DNA of 64,000 nt from Macrotis lagotis (GCF_037893015.1 NC_133661.1:224356489-224420488), one strand, 5' to 3'; numbered from the stretch's first letter, positions 11,270-22,249 are shown. Program-made: numbers and translations. Notes: generated from the sequence alone by a model not told the origin.

Positions 11270-12130
11270 TCAAAGTTATAATTACTAACTCTTTATTGTC
11301 CTCCATGCTATCTTCCTTCTGTTTGTATTTCCCCCCTTTTATCCCTTTATTGATATTCCCCAGTATTATGTTTTTGAATAATGCCACCTTCAATGTGTTT
11401 GTCCTCCTATATCAACCCCCTCCCCTTTCTTTCCCCTTTCCCTTTTTCCCCTTCTTCCTTCCCTTCCTTCTGTTAGTTCCCCTTTTTTCTCCCCATCTCT
11501 GTCCCCCTCCCTTTTTCCCCTTTTAATACTTGAAAGGTAAAATAAGTTCCTTACCTTAACTGAATGTATGTAAGTTAACTTTAAGACAAATGTGATGAGA
11601 TGAAGATTCAGGTAGTTCTCACCTCCTCCCTTCTTCCCCTCTATTACAATAGGTCTTTTTTTACCTCTTAATGTAATGAGATTTACCCTATTATATCTCC
11701 TCCATCCTCCCATCTCATTACTGTGCCCCTTTTTGAGGAGGTATTGTTTTTCAATAATTCTATCTGAGTCACAGAAAAGTTATGAGTGTCCATCACTCTG
11801 TCTAAATATATTCTCTCTAATAGAGTTACAGTTCTTGAGAGTTCTTAGAGACTTTCTCCCAGGTTGGGATTTAGCCAGTTTCATCTTATTGGAGGATAAC
11901 AATCTCACCAATAAGTCATTTGTTCCCATCACCTCTGGCTAAGTATATTCTCTCTAATAGAGTTACAGTTCTTAAGAATTATGAGAATCTTTCTCCCAAG
12001 TGGGAATATAGCTAGTTTCATCTTATTGGATAAAAGTGTTTTAGTTCCTTTACCCTTTTTTTAACCTTTTCATCTTTCTCTTGAGCTTCCTATTTAATGT
12101 CCAAATTTTCTATTTAGCTCTGGCCTTTTC
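11270..12130 (-). repeat. Extended ORF1-ORF2 spacer of the L1, with tandem duplication and purine tract
   Basis: Between the endonuclease start (near 11180) and the recognisable end of ORF1 (near 12130) lie about 860 bp, much longer than the comparable stretch in human L1 as I recall it. The plus strand is nearly pure C/T at 11398-11526. A tandem duplication with a 137-bp period covers about 11790-12065: 'tattctctctaatagag' recurs at 11809 and 11946, as do 'agtttcatcttattgga' segments downstream. Confidence 0.7.
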
Positions 12131-12975
12131 ATCAGGAAATGTTGGAAGTCTCCTACTTTGTTAAATGTCTCTTTTCCCCCTGAAAAAGAAGGCTCAGCTT
12201 TGCCGGACAGTGTATTCTTGGCTGCATTCCAACCTCCCTTGCTCTTCGGAATATCTTGTTCCAGGCTATTTGATCCCTTAATGTTGATGCAGCCAGGTCC
12301 TGCATAATCCTTACTGTGGCTCCTTGGTATTTAAATTGTTTCTTTCTGGCTGCTTGCAGAATTTTTTCTTTTATCTGATAGTTGGTGTTTTCATTTTAGG
12401 ATCACTTTCCAGAGGGGATTGATGCATTCTTTTAAAAAAATTTTTTTAGATTTTTTTTTTTGCAAGGCAATGGGGTTAAGTGGCTTGCCCAAGGCCACAC
12501 AGCTAGGTAATTATTAAGTGTCTGAGACCAGATTTGAACCCAGGTACTCCTGACTCCAGGTCTGGTGCTTTATCCACTACACCACCTAGCCACCCCCATT
12601 TATGTTTTTCAACTCCTTTTCCAGTGGGTCAATTCTATTTTTGAAGGACTTTTCCATTTGCCCAATTGCAGTTTCGAGAGAATCATTTTCTTTTTGCATT
12701 TGCCCAATTGAGGATTTGAGAGAATTATTCTCTTTTTGTATTTGTCCAATTGTATTTTCCAAGGATTAATTTTCTTATTGAGATGTTTATTTTCTCTTGC
12801 AACATGTTGATTTTCTCTTGAGTTTCTTTTCCCAGTTTTTCCAATTGATTTTTAAACCTCTTCCTGATTTCTTCAAGGAAGTCTTTCTGGGCTGGAGACC
12901 AATTCATATTCTCCTCAGAAGTGCTAGATCTCTCTGGGTTAGAATCTTTTTCTTCCAAGTATTTCTTCATGGGCC
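12131..12975 (-). pseudogene. L1 ORF1 remnant
   Basis: The N-terminal piece 12725-12970 reads K-D-F-L-E-E-I-R-K-R-F-K-N-Q-L-E-K-L-G-K and M-L-Q-E-K-I-N, a charged heptad-like segment as expected for the ORF1 coiled coil (RNA-binding trimer protein). The complement of the RNA-binding C-terminal half is visible at 12180-12437. A SINE at 12438-12597 splits the two halves. The reading frame is broken elsewhere too. Confidence 0.75.
12438..12597 (-). repeat. WSINE1-like SINE inside L1 ORF1
   Basis: Reverse copy: 'tgcaaggcaatggggttaag', 'ggccacacagctaggtaat', 'caggtactcctgactccag' and 'caccacctagccacccc'. Very well preserved, so younger than the host L1. Same transcriptional orientation as the L1. 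I could not define a clear TSD. Confidence 0.9.
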
Positions 12976-13660
12976 CTCTTCCTCTGTCCTTTCTTCATCT
13001 TCTTACGATCTTTTGTTGGGGGGGGGTGGCTCTCAGAGGTTTGCTTTTGAAGATTCTAGAGGCTTTGTTCACTTGGCTTAGTAATTCGAAGTGTTCGCCA
13101 GTAGGGGGCATTGGTTGCTTTCTCTGGAGTGTTTGAGGCCCTCAGCAGCAGGGTCTGAGTTGACCTTGAACAATGGGCTGAGCCCTCAGTAGAGGGAACT
13201 CTGTTGCCCACACATGAGCCTAAGGGGGTAGTGGTTGTTTACCATTTGTTCTGGGGAGGGGACTTTGCTGAAAGTATGGCCTTCAGGTCCCAGTCCAGCT
13301 GGTCATTTTCCAGGCATGCTCTGGGAAACTCTCTGTGCTGGAACTCAACTTCCCGTAGTTCTGCCCCCTGCCCCCCCCCCAACAAAGATTCCACAGCTAA
13401 AGGTGGCTTTTGCACAGTCACACACCAAAGCCTCTGTGGCTAACACCAGGCCCCTGCCTTCCCCCAGTTGCTGTCCCTACACTAGCTCTCCGGTCTACGC
13501 TGCTGGTTCAGACCTTGTTGGTAGGTGTTCTTCTCCTAGCTTCTCTTTCTGGGTTTTGTAGATCGAATTTCTGTTAAGAGGTTTCTTTCATGCTATTTTT
13601 GAGGGGAATCAGGAGCACTTAACACCATGCCTGTCTTCTCTCTGCCATCTTGACTGGAAG
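12976..13660 (-). promoter_or_regulatory. L1 5' UTR (internal promoter region)
   Basis: The only GC-rich stretch in this part of the window, with runs of G and C at 13018-13026 and 13371-13381. The minus-strand 5' terminus 'cttccagtcaagatggc' contains the AAGATGGC core typical of mammalian L1 5' ends, where YY1 binds in human L1. Frames of 60-108 codons here (for example 13235-13561) are chance products of the composition. Confidence 0.7.
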
Positions 13661-13720
13661 TCCACATTAGTTTCAAAAAATAATAAAAAAAATTATGCAA
13701 AATATAAAAGAAATTAGAAC

Positions 13721-13723
<3 letters not shown>

Positions 13724-13757
<34 letters not shown>
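13724..13757. repeat. (TA)n microsatellite
   Basis: About 16 uninterrupted TA units between the two L1 insertions. Confidence 0.95.
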
Positions 13758-13759
<2 letters not shown>

Positions 13760-13905
13760 CCTAATGAGAAGCTATTTCCATAAACATAAAATGACAGAAT
13801 TGGAATGCAAAAATACAAAGACAGAAGGAAAATTAATGGAACAAAATTTTAAATCTAGCAAAATTAAAAGAACATATATGAGCTCAACAAAACAAGAACC
13901 CAAAG

Positions 13906-14684
13906 ACACTAATGCATTGTTGATGGAGCTGTGAACTCATCCAACCTTTCTGGAGAGCAATTTGGAATTATGCCCAAAGGGCAACAAAAATGTGCATACC
14001 TTTGATCCAGTAATATCACCACTAGGTCTATATAGGAAGAGATTATGAAAAAGGGTAAAAACATCACTTGTATAAAAATATTCATAGCATCCCTGTTTGT
14101 GGTGGCAAAGAATTGGAGATCAGGTCAATGTCCTTCAATTGGGGAATGGCTTAGCAAACTGTGGTATATGTATGTGATAGAACACTATTGTTCTATGAGA
14201 AACCAGGAGGGATGGGAATTCAGGGAAACCTGGAGGGATTTGCATGAACTGATGCTGAGCGAAATGAGCAGAACGAGAAAAACATTGTATACCCTAATGG
14301 CAAAATGGGGATGATGATCATCCTTAATGGACTTGCTTTTTCCTTCAGTGCAACAATCAGGGACAATTTTGGGCTATCTGCAATGGAGAATACCATGTGT
14401 ATCCAGAGAAAAAAATTGTGGAGTTTGAACAAAGACCAAAGACTATGACCTTCAATTTAGGAAAAAAACCTGATATCTTATTATGTAATTTTGAGATCTC
14501 TTATACTTTATTTTTCTTCCTTAAGGATATGATTTATCTCTCTTCACATTCAACTTAGATCAGTGTATACCATAGAAACAATGCAAACATGAACAGACTA
14601 TCTTCTGTTGGGGTGGGGGGAGGGAAGCACGAATAGGGATAAAATTGTAAAACTCAAAATTAAATAAAATATTTCTTAAAAAAT
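13906..14684 (+). mobile_element. 5'-truncated L1 3' end with TSD
   Basis: Plus-strand L1 from 'gatggagctgtgaactcatc' through 'gagcaatttggaattatgcc', 'tttgtggtggcaaagaattgg' in part, the 3' UTR with a G-rich tract near 14610, and an A-rich end. TSD: 'aagaacccaaag' at 13894-13905 and 'aagaactcaaag' at 14685-14696, 11 of 12 identical. Same subfamily as the 3' end of the L1 at 7152-13660 but in the opposite orientation. Confidence 0.9.
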
Positions 14685-14934
14685 AAGAACTCAAAGTTGA
14701 AAGCAGATTGTAAAAAATAATCTATGGATTATAACCAGAAAAATTTCAAAAAAACAAAAATGTGGACACTATTTTCTATAAGAATATCTAAACACCATTT
14801 TCTTTAAGGAATCTTATAGAAAATTGTCTGAAAAAAAGAAAAAAAGAAAAAAAGATAATTGTCTGAAAATATTGAAATAAATAGCAAAGCTCAGATTGAG
14901 GTAATCCATAGAACACCATTAGAAAAAAAATCCA

Positions 14935-15240
14935 AGGATTTAATCATCAAGAAAAATTGTAATCAAATTTCAGATTTGTATCAAAAAATATATTTTATGA
15001 GCAGTAAGAAAAAACTCTCCAAATTCTAAGAATAATAAATCAGATCAGTATAGAACTCCTCCATGGTTATAATAAATCAAAGGAAAATTGAATATGAGAT
15101 TCTGAGGATCAAAGGAATGTGACTGGTATCTAAAAATTATATCCTGAAAAATTGAACTTGGCCATCATAGAAAATATCTGGATATTAAGTAAAATGGAAG
15201 GATTTGAACAATTCTTTTAATGGGAGTTAGAATTAAGTGC
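14935..15240 (+). repeat. Possible HAL1/L1 ORF1 C-terminal remnant
   Basis: Phrases such as 'aatcaaatttcag', 'ctaaaaattatatcctg' with 'aaaaattgaacttgg', and 'ggatttgaacaattctttt' run in the same order as the ORF1 C-terminal region of the HAL1 at 38317-40987. No frame is left and the similarity is weak by eye. Confidence 0.35.
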
Positions 15241-16190
15241 TGAATTATTTACCATGCTAATTGACCAAATAACAGAAGTAGTGAAGTGTAGTAAGTGAAG
15301 ACAAATGGAAAGTTTCTTTTCATCAAGCTAGAATTAGACAATGACATGAATGTGGGATTTTTTTTCCTGTTGGTTGTTTGATTTTCACACAAAACAATAT
15401 TAATCAAGTGTCTGAGAAGGTAAAGAAAGTACCAATTGTCTATATAATTGGAGTAAAAGAAAAATAAGATAATAACTCTTTTTAATATGGTCATTTTATT
15501 TACTAAAAGTGGACATAAAAAAGTATTTTATGTGAAATCCGGGGGGAAAAGGCATTCTAAGAAGAAAAACAGCTCTTAAGACCAAGGGAAAAAATCCCCT
15601 TAGATAAAAATACTGAGAGAACATGAATAAAAGCAGCTCAGAGGCAACAGTAATGATTGATGTTCGAGATGGCTGCATGCATTGTTTTCCACTAGCTAAT
15701 TTGAACAGAACTGTTTATAGGACTTTGGAGTTTATTGCTGGGAAACCATGAATCAAAGAATTGTTTTAGGACTTTGGGATTATGGCAAGTGGACTATTTG
15801 TGCTATAGCTGACAGATATGTGGATCTGGTGCTTTTCAGCCTAACAGATATGGGTCACACTACACATAAAGAACTCTGATTTAAGGATTAGAATCAAATC
15901 AGAAGATCTAGATTCAATAACTGAAAGTGAGAGAGACAGAGACAGAGAGAACATTGAAATCAAGTAAAGAAGTCAATACATCAGAAAAAAGAGAATGTAG
16001 GAGACATCAGAGCTAAAATGCTGATAAAAATTGAGACAAGCTATTTATATAAAATTCACTATTAGGTTTCTGTTGTTAAATGTGTGTCCCCTCACTCTAG
16101 ACATAGGTTTTTCAGTGGACCATTATGTTTTGAAACTTCCTTGCTTTTGCCTTTTGGTTTAAGTTTCATGTTTTATCAGTTAACAGTGTC
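15241..16190. other. No recognised feature
   Basis: No repeat that I can name. A short purine run (GAGA/GACA) lies near 15925-15955. No frame above 81 codons. Confidence 0.45.
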
Positions 16191-16194
16191 TGCT

Positions 16195-16777
16195 GATGGA
16201 GTTGTGAACTGGTCCAAGAATTTTGGAGAATAATTTGGAACTCTGACCAGAGGACTATGAAATTGACCCACAATATCCCTGCTAGATGTAGATCCCAAAG
16301 GAATCAAAGAAAATGGGAAAGGATCCAGATGTACAAAAATATTTATAGCAGCTCTTTTTGTGGTGGCAAAGAATTAGACATTGAAGGGGTACTCATTAAC
16401 TGGGAAATGGCTGAACAAGTTGTGGTACATGATTGTGTTGGAATACTATTGTGATGTGATAAATGAAGAGCAGGATGGTTTCAGAAAAAATTGGAAGACA
16501 TATATATAAACTTATGAAAGTTAAGTGAGCCAAACCAGGAGAATGTTGTACACAGTGTCAGCAATATTATGATGATCAGCAGTGAAAAACTGGACTACTC
16601 TGATCAATACAATAATATAAGGGAATTTCAAAGGACTCTTAATGAAAAAATATTATCCATGTACAAACAGAGAACAAATGAAGTCTGAGTCCATACTGAA
16701 ACAAGACTTTTTTCACTTTATTTTTCACTTTATTTATAATTATTCACTTTTATTTGATATCACATTGCTTGTCTTCT
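16195..16777 (+). repeat. Older L1 3' end, left part of interrupted copy
   Basis: 'gatggagttgtgaactggtc', 'aaaaatatttatagcagctc', 'gtggtggcaaagaattag' and 'gaaatggctgaacaagttg' follow the L1 3' order with a different 3' UTR from the young L1s. It resumes at 17542 after a younger L1 insertion. Confidence 0.82.
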
Positions 16778-17277
16778 TTTTTATTAAATATTTTATTTAT
16801 TTTGAGTTTTACAATTTTTCCCCTAATCTTACTTCCCCCCCCCCCACAGAAGGCAATTTGTCAGTCTTTACATTGTTTCCATGGCATACATTGATCCAAA
16901 TTGAATGTGATGAGAAAGAAATCATATCCCCAAGGAAGAAACATAAAGTACAAGAGATAGCAAGATCAGACAACAAGATATCAGTTTTTTTCCCCCTAAA
17001 TTAAAGGGAATAGTCCTTGATCTCTGTTCAAACTCCACAATTCTTTCTTTGGATATAGATGGTATTCTCCATTGCAGGTAGCCCAAAATTGTCCCTGATT
17101 GTTGCACTGATGAAATAAGTGTGTCCATCAAGGTTGATCATCACCCCCATGGTGCTGTTAGGGTGTGCAGTGTTTTTCTGGTTCTCCTCATCTTACTCAG
17201 CATCAGTTCATGCAAATCCCTTCAGGCTTCCCTAAATTCTAATTCCTCTTGGTTTCTAATAGAATAATACTGTTCCA

Positions 17278-17356
<79 letters not shown>

Positions 17357-17526
17357 AAGCCGTTCCCTAATTGAAAGACATTTACTTGATTTCCAATTCT
17401 TTGCCACCACAAACAGGGCTGCTATGAATGTTTTTGTACAAGTGATGTTTTTACCCTTTTTTCATCATCTCTTCAGGGTATAGACCCAGTAGTGGTATTG
17501 CTGGATCAAATGGTATGCATATTTAT
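16778..17526 (-). mobile_element. Young 5'-truncated L1 nested in older L1, perfect TSD
   Basis: Minus-strand L1 3' end. The poly-T side at 16776-16782 marks the A-tail, followed by a C-run near 16839 (3' UTR tract), 'agaaggcaatttgtcagtc', 'ccctgattgttgcactgatg' and 'atctcttcagggtatagacc'. A perfect 15-bp TSD 'attgcttgtcttctt' flanks it at 16763-16777 and 17527-17541. A (TA)n expansion sits within it. Confidence 0.95.
17283..17353. repeat. (TA)n microsatellite inside L1
   Basis: About 34 TA units, at the place where sister L1 copies carry a short 'acatacatataccac' segment (near 7656), so it grew from that seed after insertion. The 62-codon antisense frame here is only Tyr-Ile repeats. Confidence 0.95.
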
Positions 17527-17541
17527 ATTGCTTGTCTTCTT

Positions 17542-17620
17542 AATGGGCTTGGGAGGGGCAGGAGGAAAGGAAATAATTTGGGACTCAAATTTTTTTTAAT
17601 GAATGTTAAAAAATAATTAA
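17542..17620 (+). repeat. Older L1 3' end, right part
   Basis: 'gggcttgggaggggcagga' and 'ggactcaaattttttttaatg' complete the 3' UTR of the L1 that begins at 16195. Confidence 0.7.
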
Positions 17621-18035
17621 TGTTTTGTTTTTGTCTTGCTTTGCTTTAGAGTTAGCAGTGCTGTTGTGTAAATAGGAAACTTTTTGATGCAAACTCATGA
17701 GGTAGAGACATGAATGTTACCCCACACCAAAATTACCTCTATGAATCTGTGAGTGAATTTATCAGTGACTACTCATGACCATTCTCCTGTCCAAGAAAAA
17801 TCTTGCAGACATGTTATAATGTATATAAGTTGTATAAATGAATCAGCTTAAAGAAATAAAGAATTGGGGTTGGTTGGATGTGAAATAATATTCAAAATAA
17901 GCAGAAATATATAAAATATCTAAGTCTTAAACTACCAAGGCACATATAAGATATATGAATTTAACTACAGAGCATTCTTTACAGAAATACATACATAAGC
18001 ATTTGGAACCACAGTCACTGTTGATGGTTGGGCCA
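17621..18035. other. No recognised feature
   Basis: About 400 bp, AT-rich, nothing placed. Confidence 0.4.
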
Positions 18036-18039
18036 TAAC

Positions 18040-18680
18040 AATGTACCAAAAATGACAAAATTAATTCAATCAACTTACAGATTTAGTACTCAAATTACCA
18101 TGGCAGTAAATTTTGTACCCCACAAAAGATTAACAAAATTAGTTTGGAAGGTTAAAAAGGTTAGTATTTTAAGGTAAATAGTAAGGAAAAAAAAAGAATG
18201 ATTGAAGGTGTCATAGCATTATCACATCTCAAACTACATTTAAAAACAATAGGCATGAGAACTATTCCATGTTGGGGAAAAAACAAAACCAACAGAACAG
18301 TAGTTCAACAGAACAGCTTGAATAAGTAAGAAGAAGAAACAATGAACAATACTATCCCAGTTCTTAATAAATCCAAAAATATAAGTTACTTGAGGAAAAA
18401 TGAAAAACCACAACAACACAGAAAACTTTGTGACAAGAATCAGTGGAAAAGCTGGAAAGGAGTTTGGAAGAATGAGGGTTAGACCAACATCTCATGCCAT
18501 TTGCCACAAGCTTAAAAAGAATATATGATCTATAAAAAAGTTATTTCATTTTTAAAATTAAAAGAGTAAAACCATATATCTTCTATTACTATGAATATAG
18601 AGAGAATTCCTAACCAACAAGAGATAGTCAAATTATAAAAAGTTTATTTTTTTACCACATAAAATAATAAAAAAAATTTA
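18040..18680 (+). repeat. Old L1 ORF2 C-terminal remnant
   Basis: 'atgacaaaattaattcaatc', 'gatctcaaactacattt' in diverged form, 'acagaacagtagttcaac', 'tggaaaagctggaaagg' and 'agaccaacatctcatgcc' follow the L1 ORF2 C-terminal order. No open frame. Very old. Confidence 0.65.
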
Positions 18681-18714
18681 CCCACAGATAAAATAAATGA
18701 AGTCAGAAGTAGAG

Positions 18715-18920
18715 CTATTATATACCAGGCATTATGTTTTTCGCTTTACAAATATTTTCTTTTTGGGTCTTCACAATATCTTTGGTATGTGCTATTTTTA
18801 TCCCCATTTTGTAGTTGAGGAAACTGAGGCAAACAGAGGTTTTAAATGACTTGCCTAAGGGGATTCACTTAGTGTCTGTGACTGAATTTAAACTCAGATC
18901 TTCCTGACACCACCTGTCTC
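18715..18920 (-). repeat. MIR
   Basis: 'accaggcattatgtttttcg', 'ctttacaaatattttc', 'gaggaaactgaggcaaacag' and 'aatgacttgcctaag' in reversed MIR order, including the CORE segment. Confidence 0.8.
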
Positions 18921-19030
18921 AAAAAGAACTCCATGAATTCATCTGTGGGTCACTGAACTGGGATGCTTGATCTTAGATTTAACTTTTCTAATTGTGAAAG
19001 TAGGGATGGGGATGTATTAAAATATTTTAA

Positions 19031-19177
19031 CTGGGGCAACTAGGTGACACAGCATGGGCCCTGGCGTCAAGAGGACTTGAGTTCAAATCCAGACTCAGAC
19101 AATGATTACCTAGCTGTGTGACCTTGGGCAAGTCACTTAATCCCATTGCCTTAAATAAATAAAATTTAAAAAAAGTT
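19031..19177 (+). repeat. WSINE1-like SINE
   Basis: 'ctggggcaactaggtgac', 'gagttcaaatccagactcag', 'acctagctgtgtgaccttgg' and 'cccattgcc' with an AAAT tail. About 12 bases are missing from the head after 'cacagcatg'. Confidence 0.9.
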
Positions 19178-19179
19178 AT

Positions 19180-20585
19180 AACTGAAAAAAAGAATGAAAG
19201 ATCATTTTTAGGTTAATTTACTAATTTTTCATAGAAGGAAAATTATCCGAGAGAAAAGGTGCCTTGCTTCCTCAAAGTCATAAAATGAGTTTCAGACAGA
19301 GCTCAAACTGGAACAAAGGTCTCCTAAATCCTAATCCAAATCTTTTTCATAGCATTGTAGGGATACCAACAAACATTTTCATATTAAATGATACTTCGAA
19401 ATTCTTATTTTTTTATCCAGAAGTGAATCTGAACCTACTATGTGATGTTCCTCCCCCCTCCCCAGACTTTTAAAAATCTATTTGTACTGTGTTCCTTAAA
19501 AGGTTATGAACATATAGGATCATTTGTGTTGAAGTGGATGAGAAATTCTATCCAGTAAGAGTTTCATAATCTGATCTCATTAAAAAGTAGAAACGGAAGG
19601 AGAGTATTAAAAGGAAAGCTTTTCCCTCTGTGTGTGTTAATGAACAAAACCATAGGAGGTCTTGTGTAAGTCAGACTACAGGCCAATGTAAATTACATTT
19701 ATTGAATGCCAACAGATTCTAATAAACATTATTTAAAAACAGCAACAGTTATTTGTATTATAATTTTATGTACTCTGTTTGTGGTTACACATTTGGGTCT
19801 ACTTCAATCAGAGGACTTTGAGAGGAACTTGGTCAATTCATTTGAAGTTATTGGCACATTTCACTTAATTAAAATTTGATACAAAAGAGCATTGTGAGTC
19901 AAAATAATAATTGTGAACATTTTTGGTACCCCCAGAGACTTTTTAGTTCATCAGAGTTTGTCCTTTATTTTTTTTAAAAAAACTGGAACAGCAGAGATTT
20001 CTGAAATGGAAAACAAATACTTTATACTTTGAGGGGTCCATGATCTCAGAGGTATGATACCCTCTCTACCAGTGCAGCCCATTCACACCTTTCTATTCTA
20101 TTCAATTCCTTCACACCCCTCCAGAAATTCATAAGACCCAAGCATTCCCAACCTTTCCTTTCCTTTTTTAAAAAAAGGAAATGAAAGAAGGAAAAACTGG
20201 ATTGTCCATGGGCAATTTAGCTTTGAAGGGCAATGGAAAAAGTAAAATGTATGCTAAGCAGTTATCTTGTGGATTTAATTGGTGTCAGAGGTCAAATTGG
20301 AGTATTCATGCTACAAATCCCTGATTTTTCTTGAAGTCAGACTACAGAAATAAATATTCTGTACCCTTAAGTAAAAATGTCCAAAAAGTCCCTCTGACTC
20401 TATTAAGAATACTTGCAAAAGTTTCATGATCCTTGAAGTTATTAGTTGAAGTATCTGTGACTGCCTTGTCTCTGTCTTGTTTAGAAAACCCTAGAACTAT
20501 GCAAAGGGCATAGTCAATCTAATCATTATCAGCCATTTCAGCCCTTTAAGAGAGTATTGGGAAGTGGGTGTTGCTTCTTAATTCA
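19180..20585. other. No recognised feature
   Basis: About 1.4 kb without a confident repeat. 19245-19340 hints at a decayed MIR on the minus strand but is too weak to call. No frame above 69 codons. Confidence 0.4.
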
Positions 20586-20589
20586 AATC

Positions 20590-20735
20590 ATCTATGACAA
20601 TGATCAAGACCAACTGGCTCATTTGACAGATTAGAAAACTAAAGCTCCAACAAGTTAAAAGACTATCCCCAGGATCACATAACTATTAATTTTCAGAGAT
20701 AAGATTTGAACTAAGGTGTCTAGTGCTCCTCACCT
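20590..20735 (-). repeat. MIR
   Basis: 'catttgacagattagaaaac', 'aggatcacataactatt' and 'agatttgaactaaggtg' in reversed MIR order. Old. Confidence 0.65.
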
Positions 20736-20739
20736 GTAA

Positions 20740-21955
20740 AAGGAAGAGATGGCATCAGATTATGTATAAGGTACTTTTGGGGAAAGATCTGTTATATCCT
20801 CAGGCAATTAATTATTGTAAGGTGAACAAGTGCTTCCCATTATCCTGCTAGGGAATAGAAAACACTCCCCCCTCCCATGGTTTCTTTATGTTAACAATTC
20901 CTGCTCTACCCAAAGAATTCCATAGAAATGTCAATCTTTCTAGATGCATAATAAAATAAGTGGACCTACAGATCTGATTCCACATTTTTTATAATGTGTA
21001 TTTTGAGTTATCACATAACCATTCATTATGAGCAAGTTTTGCTGTCAAATACAGGAATTGAAATAGGTAGGAGAATCTGATCAAATTTCCTTCTCATGTA
21101 AAAACTCCTAGAATTCAGAGTGCTTTCATACAGATCTCTGCAATAGTGTCATGACATGGCTGTGGATTCATTTTTATTGCCTTGGGAGTCTCTCTCAGTG
21201 TCTGACCTTTTCCTCTATTTTATCTCCTTTCAATTTAGGCCTTTCTTAGGATTTGCTGAGTCTCAATCTTAACTTGCCCCTTTAATTCAGAGTCAGAATC
21301 CTGTGTCTTTGGTGAATGAATAGCCTTTTCCTCTCTGTAACTACTACTGCTATATGAACAAAGAGTAACTGTAGGAGAAAGGTCTTTGCTGGGTCTGACC
21401 TCTTCTACATAAATAATAAAAAAGGGATTTGATAGATACAGAAGTTCTGCAAGAGCCCTTTCTCAAATATGGGAGGCAGGAGGGATGGAGAAGAAGAATT
21501 GAGCTTATTATGATATCATAATCGCAACCCAATTTTCTCATCCTGCTGTGACTGGAAAGGGGGGAGGTGAAGAAAGAGTAGGGGCCCAGGCCTATTGAGT
21601 ATAATGAAAATGTAGGACAATTTTGGGAGGAAGGAGAAAATGTTGGGGGTGGGTGTAATGTCCCAGGATCCAAAGCAGTAATTCACCCCCACATACCTCA
21701 GTTCATATTTTATGTTCCAAGTGATAATCTCTTCTAAGACCTTTTCTAGCTCTAATATTATATGACTGTGGACAATCAATACCACTGGATGGATTTGCTC
21801 TGAAATCTATTTCTCTGACAGGAGGTAGAAAAAGTCTGTCAATTACAGTAACAGAATTTGAAATTCAAGCCAGGCTTCAAAATTCCAAAAATCTGACTCT
21901 CAAATTATACCTCAAGATGAGATATTTTCCCACAGAACAACTGTTATCATGAAAG
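20740..21955. other. No recognised feature
   Basis: About 1.2 kb with base composition less AT-biased than its surroundings around 21170-21680. Minus-strand frames of 107 and 89 codons (21350-21785) overlap each other and show no domain, so I treat them as chance. Confidence 0.4.
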
Positions 21956-21959
21956 AATA

Positions 21960-22140
21960 TATAAATTCATCACTTTTAAAAGATCCTTTCAGGGATCTCC
22001 AAGGGTTTTTATTTCAATCCCATCATTTTGAATATGAGGAAAGTGAGAACCTGAGAGGTCATGTGAGTTGCCCAAACCTGGACTATACAGCCATTGAGGT
22101 CCCTTCCAGCTCTAAATTCATGATTCTATGATTCTACATT
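21960..22140. repeat. MIR/MIR3 pieces in opposite orientations
   Basis: 'catgtgagttgcccaaacc' region reads as reversed MIR up to about 22075. 'attgaggtcccttccagctc' followed by 'atgattctatgattcta' at 22090-22137 is the plus-strand 3' end of MIR3. Two insertions, or a deletion-join. Confidence 0.65.
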
Positions 22141-22154
22141 TTTACTAATTGGAA

Positions 22155-22240
22155 TTCTTAACTTATGCCATTGACCCCTTTGGCAGTCTGATGAAGCCTA
22201 TGGACTCCTTAGAATGCTGTTTTTAATTGCATAAAAAATA
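22155..22240 (-). repeat. Unassigned repeat family X, copy 1
   Basis: 'gacccctttggcagtctg' and 'atgaagcctatggactcctt' with 'agaatgctgtttttaatt' look like the complement of a repeat whose other end is at 48477-48630. I cannot name the family securely. Confidence 0.5.
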
Positions 22241-22249
22241 TTTTAATTA

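Larger units (their letters stand above)
7152..13660 (-). mobile_element. Full-length L1 LINE with target-site duplication, decayed
   Basis: L1 on the minus strand. Its 5' end, read on the minus strand as 'cttccagtcaagatggcaga', lies at 13660, and the 3' UTR and A-tail end near 7152. Flanks are a TSD: 'tccacattaatttc' at 7138-7151 and 'tccacattagtttc' at 13661-13674, 13 of 14 identical. Order on the minus strand: GC-richer 5' UTR, ORF1, an unusually long pyrimidine/purine-biased spacer, ORF2 endonuclease, reverse transcriptase, C-terminal segment, 3' UTR with G-rich tract. Neither ORF is intact: recognisable ORF2 pieces fall in more than one frame and are split by stops, and ORF1 holds a SINE. 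It cannot be autonomous. Length is about 6.5 kb including the 160-bp SINE. The assignment rests on protein motifs, order and TSD. The subfamily is not determined. Confidence 0.92.

Noticed and set aside
13235-13561. 108-codon Pro/Ser-rich frame
   Set aside because: It lies in the GC-rich 5' UTR of the minus-strand L1 and is antisense to it. Composition explains it.
16642-17004. 120-codon plus-strand frame
   Set aside because: It runs across the junction between the old L1 and the nested younger L1 in the wrong sense. It cannot be an inherited gene.
19245-19340. Possible MIR on the minus strand
   Set aside because: Only scattered matches; below what I would defend.
21350-21785. Two overlapping minus-strand frames of 107 and 89 codons
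   Set aside because: Different frames over the same DNA, no domain, no acceptor or donor pair that I could defend.
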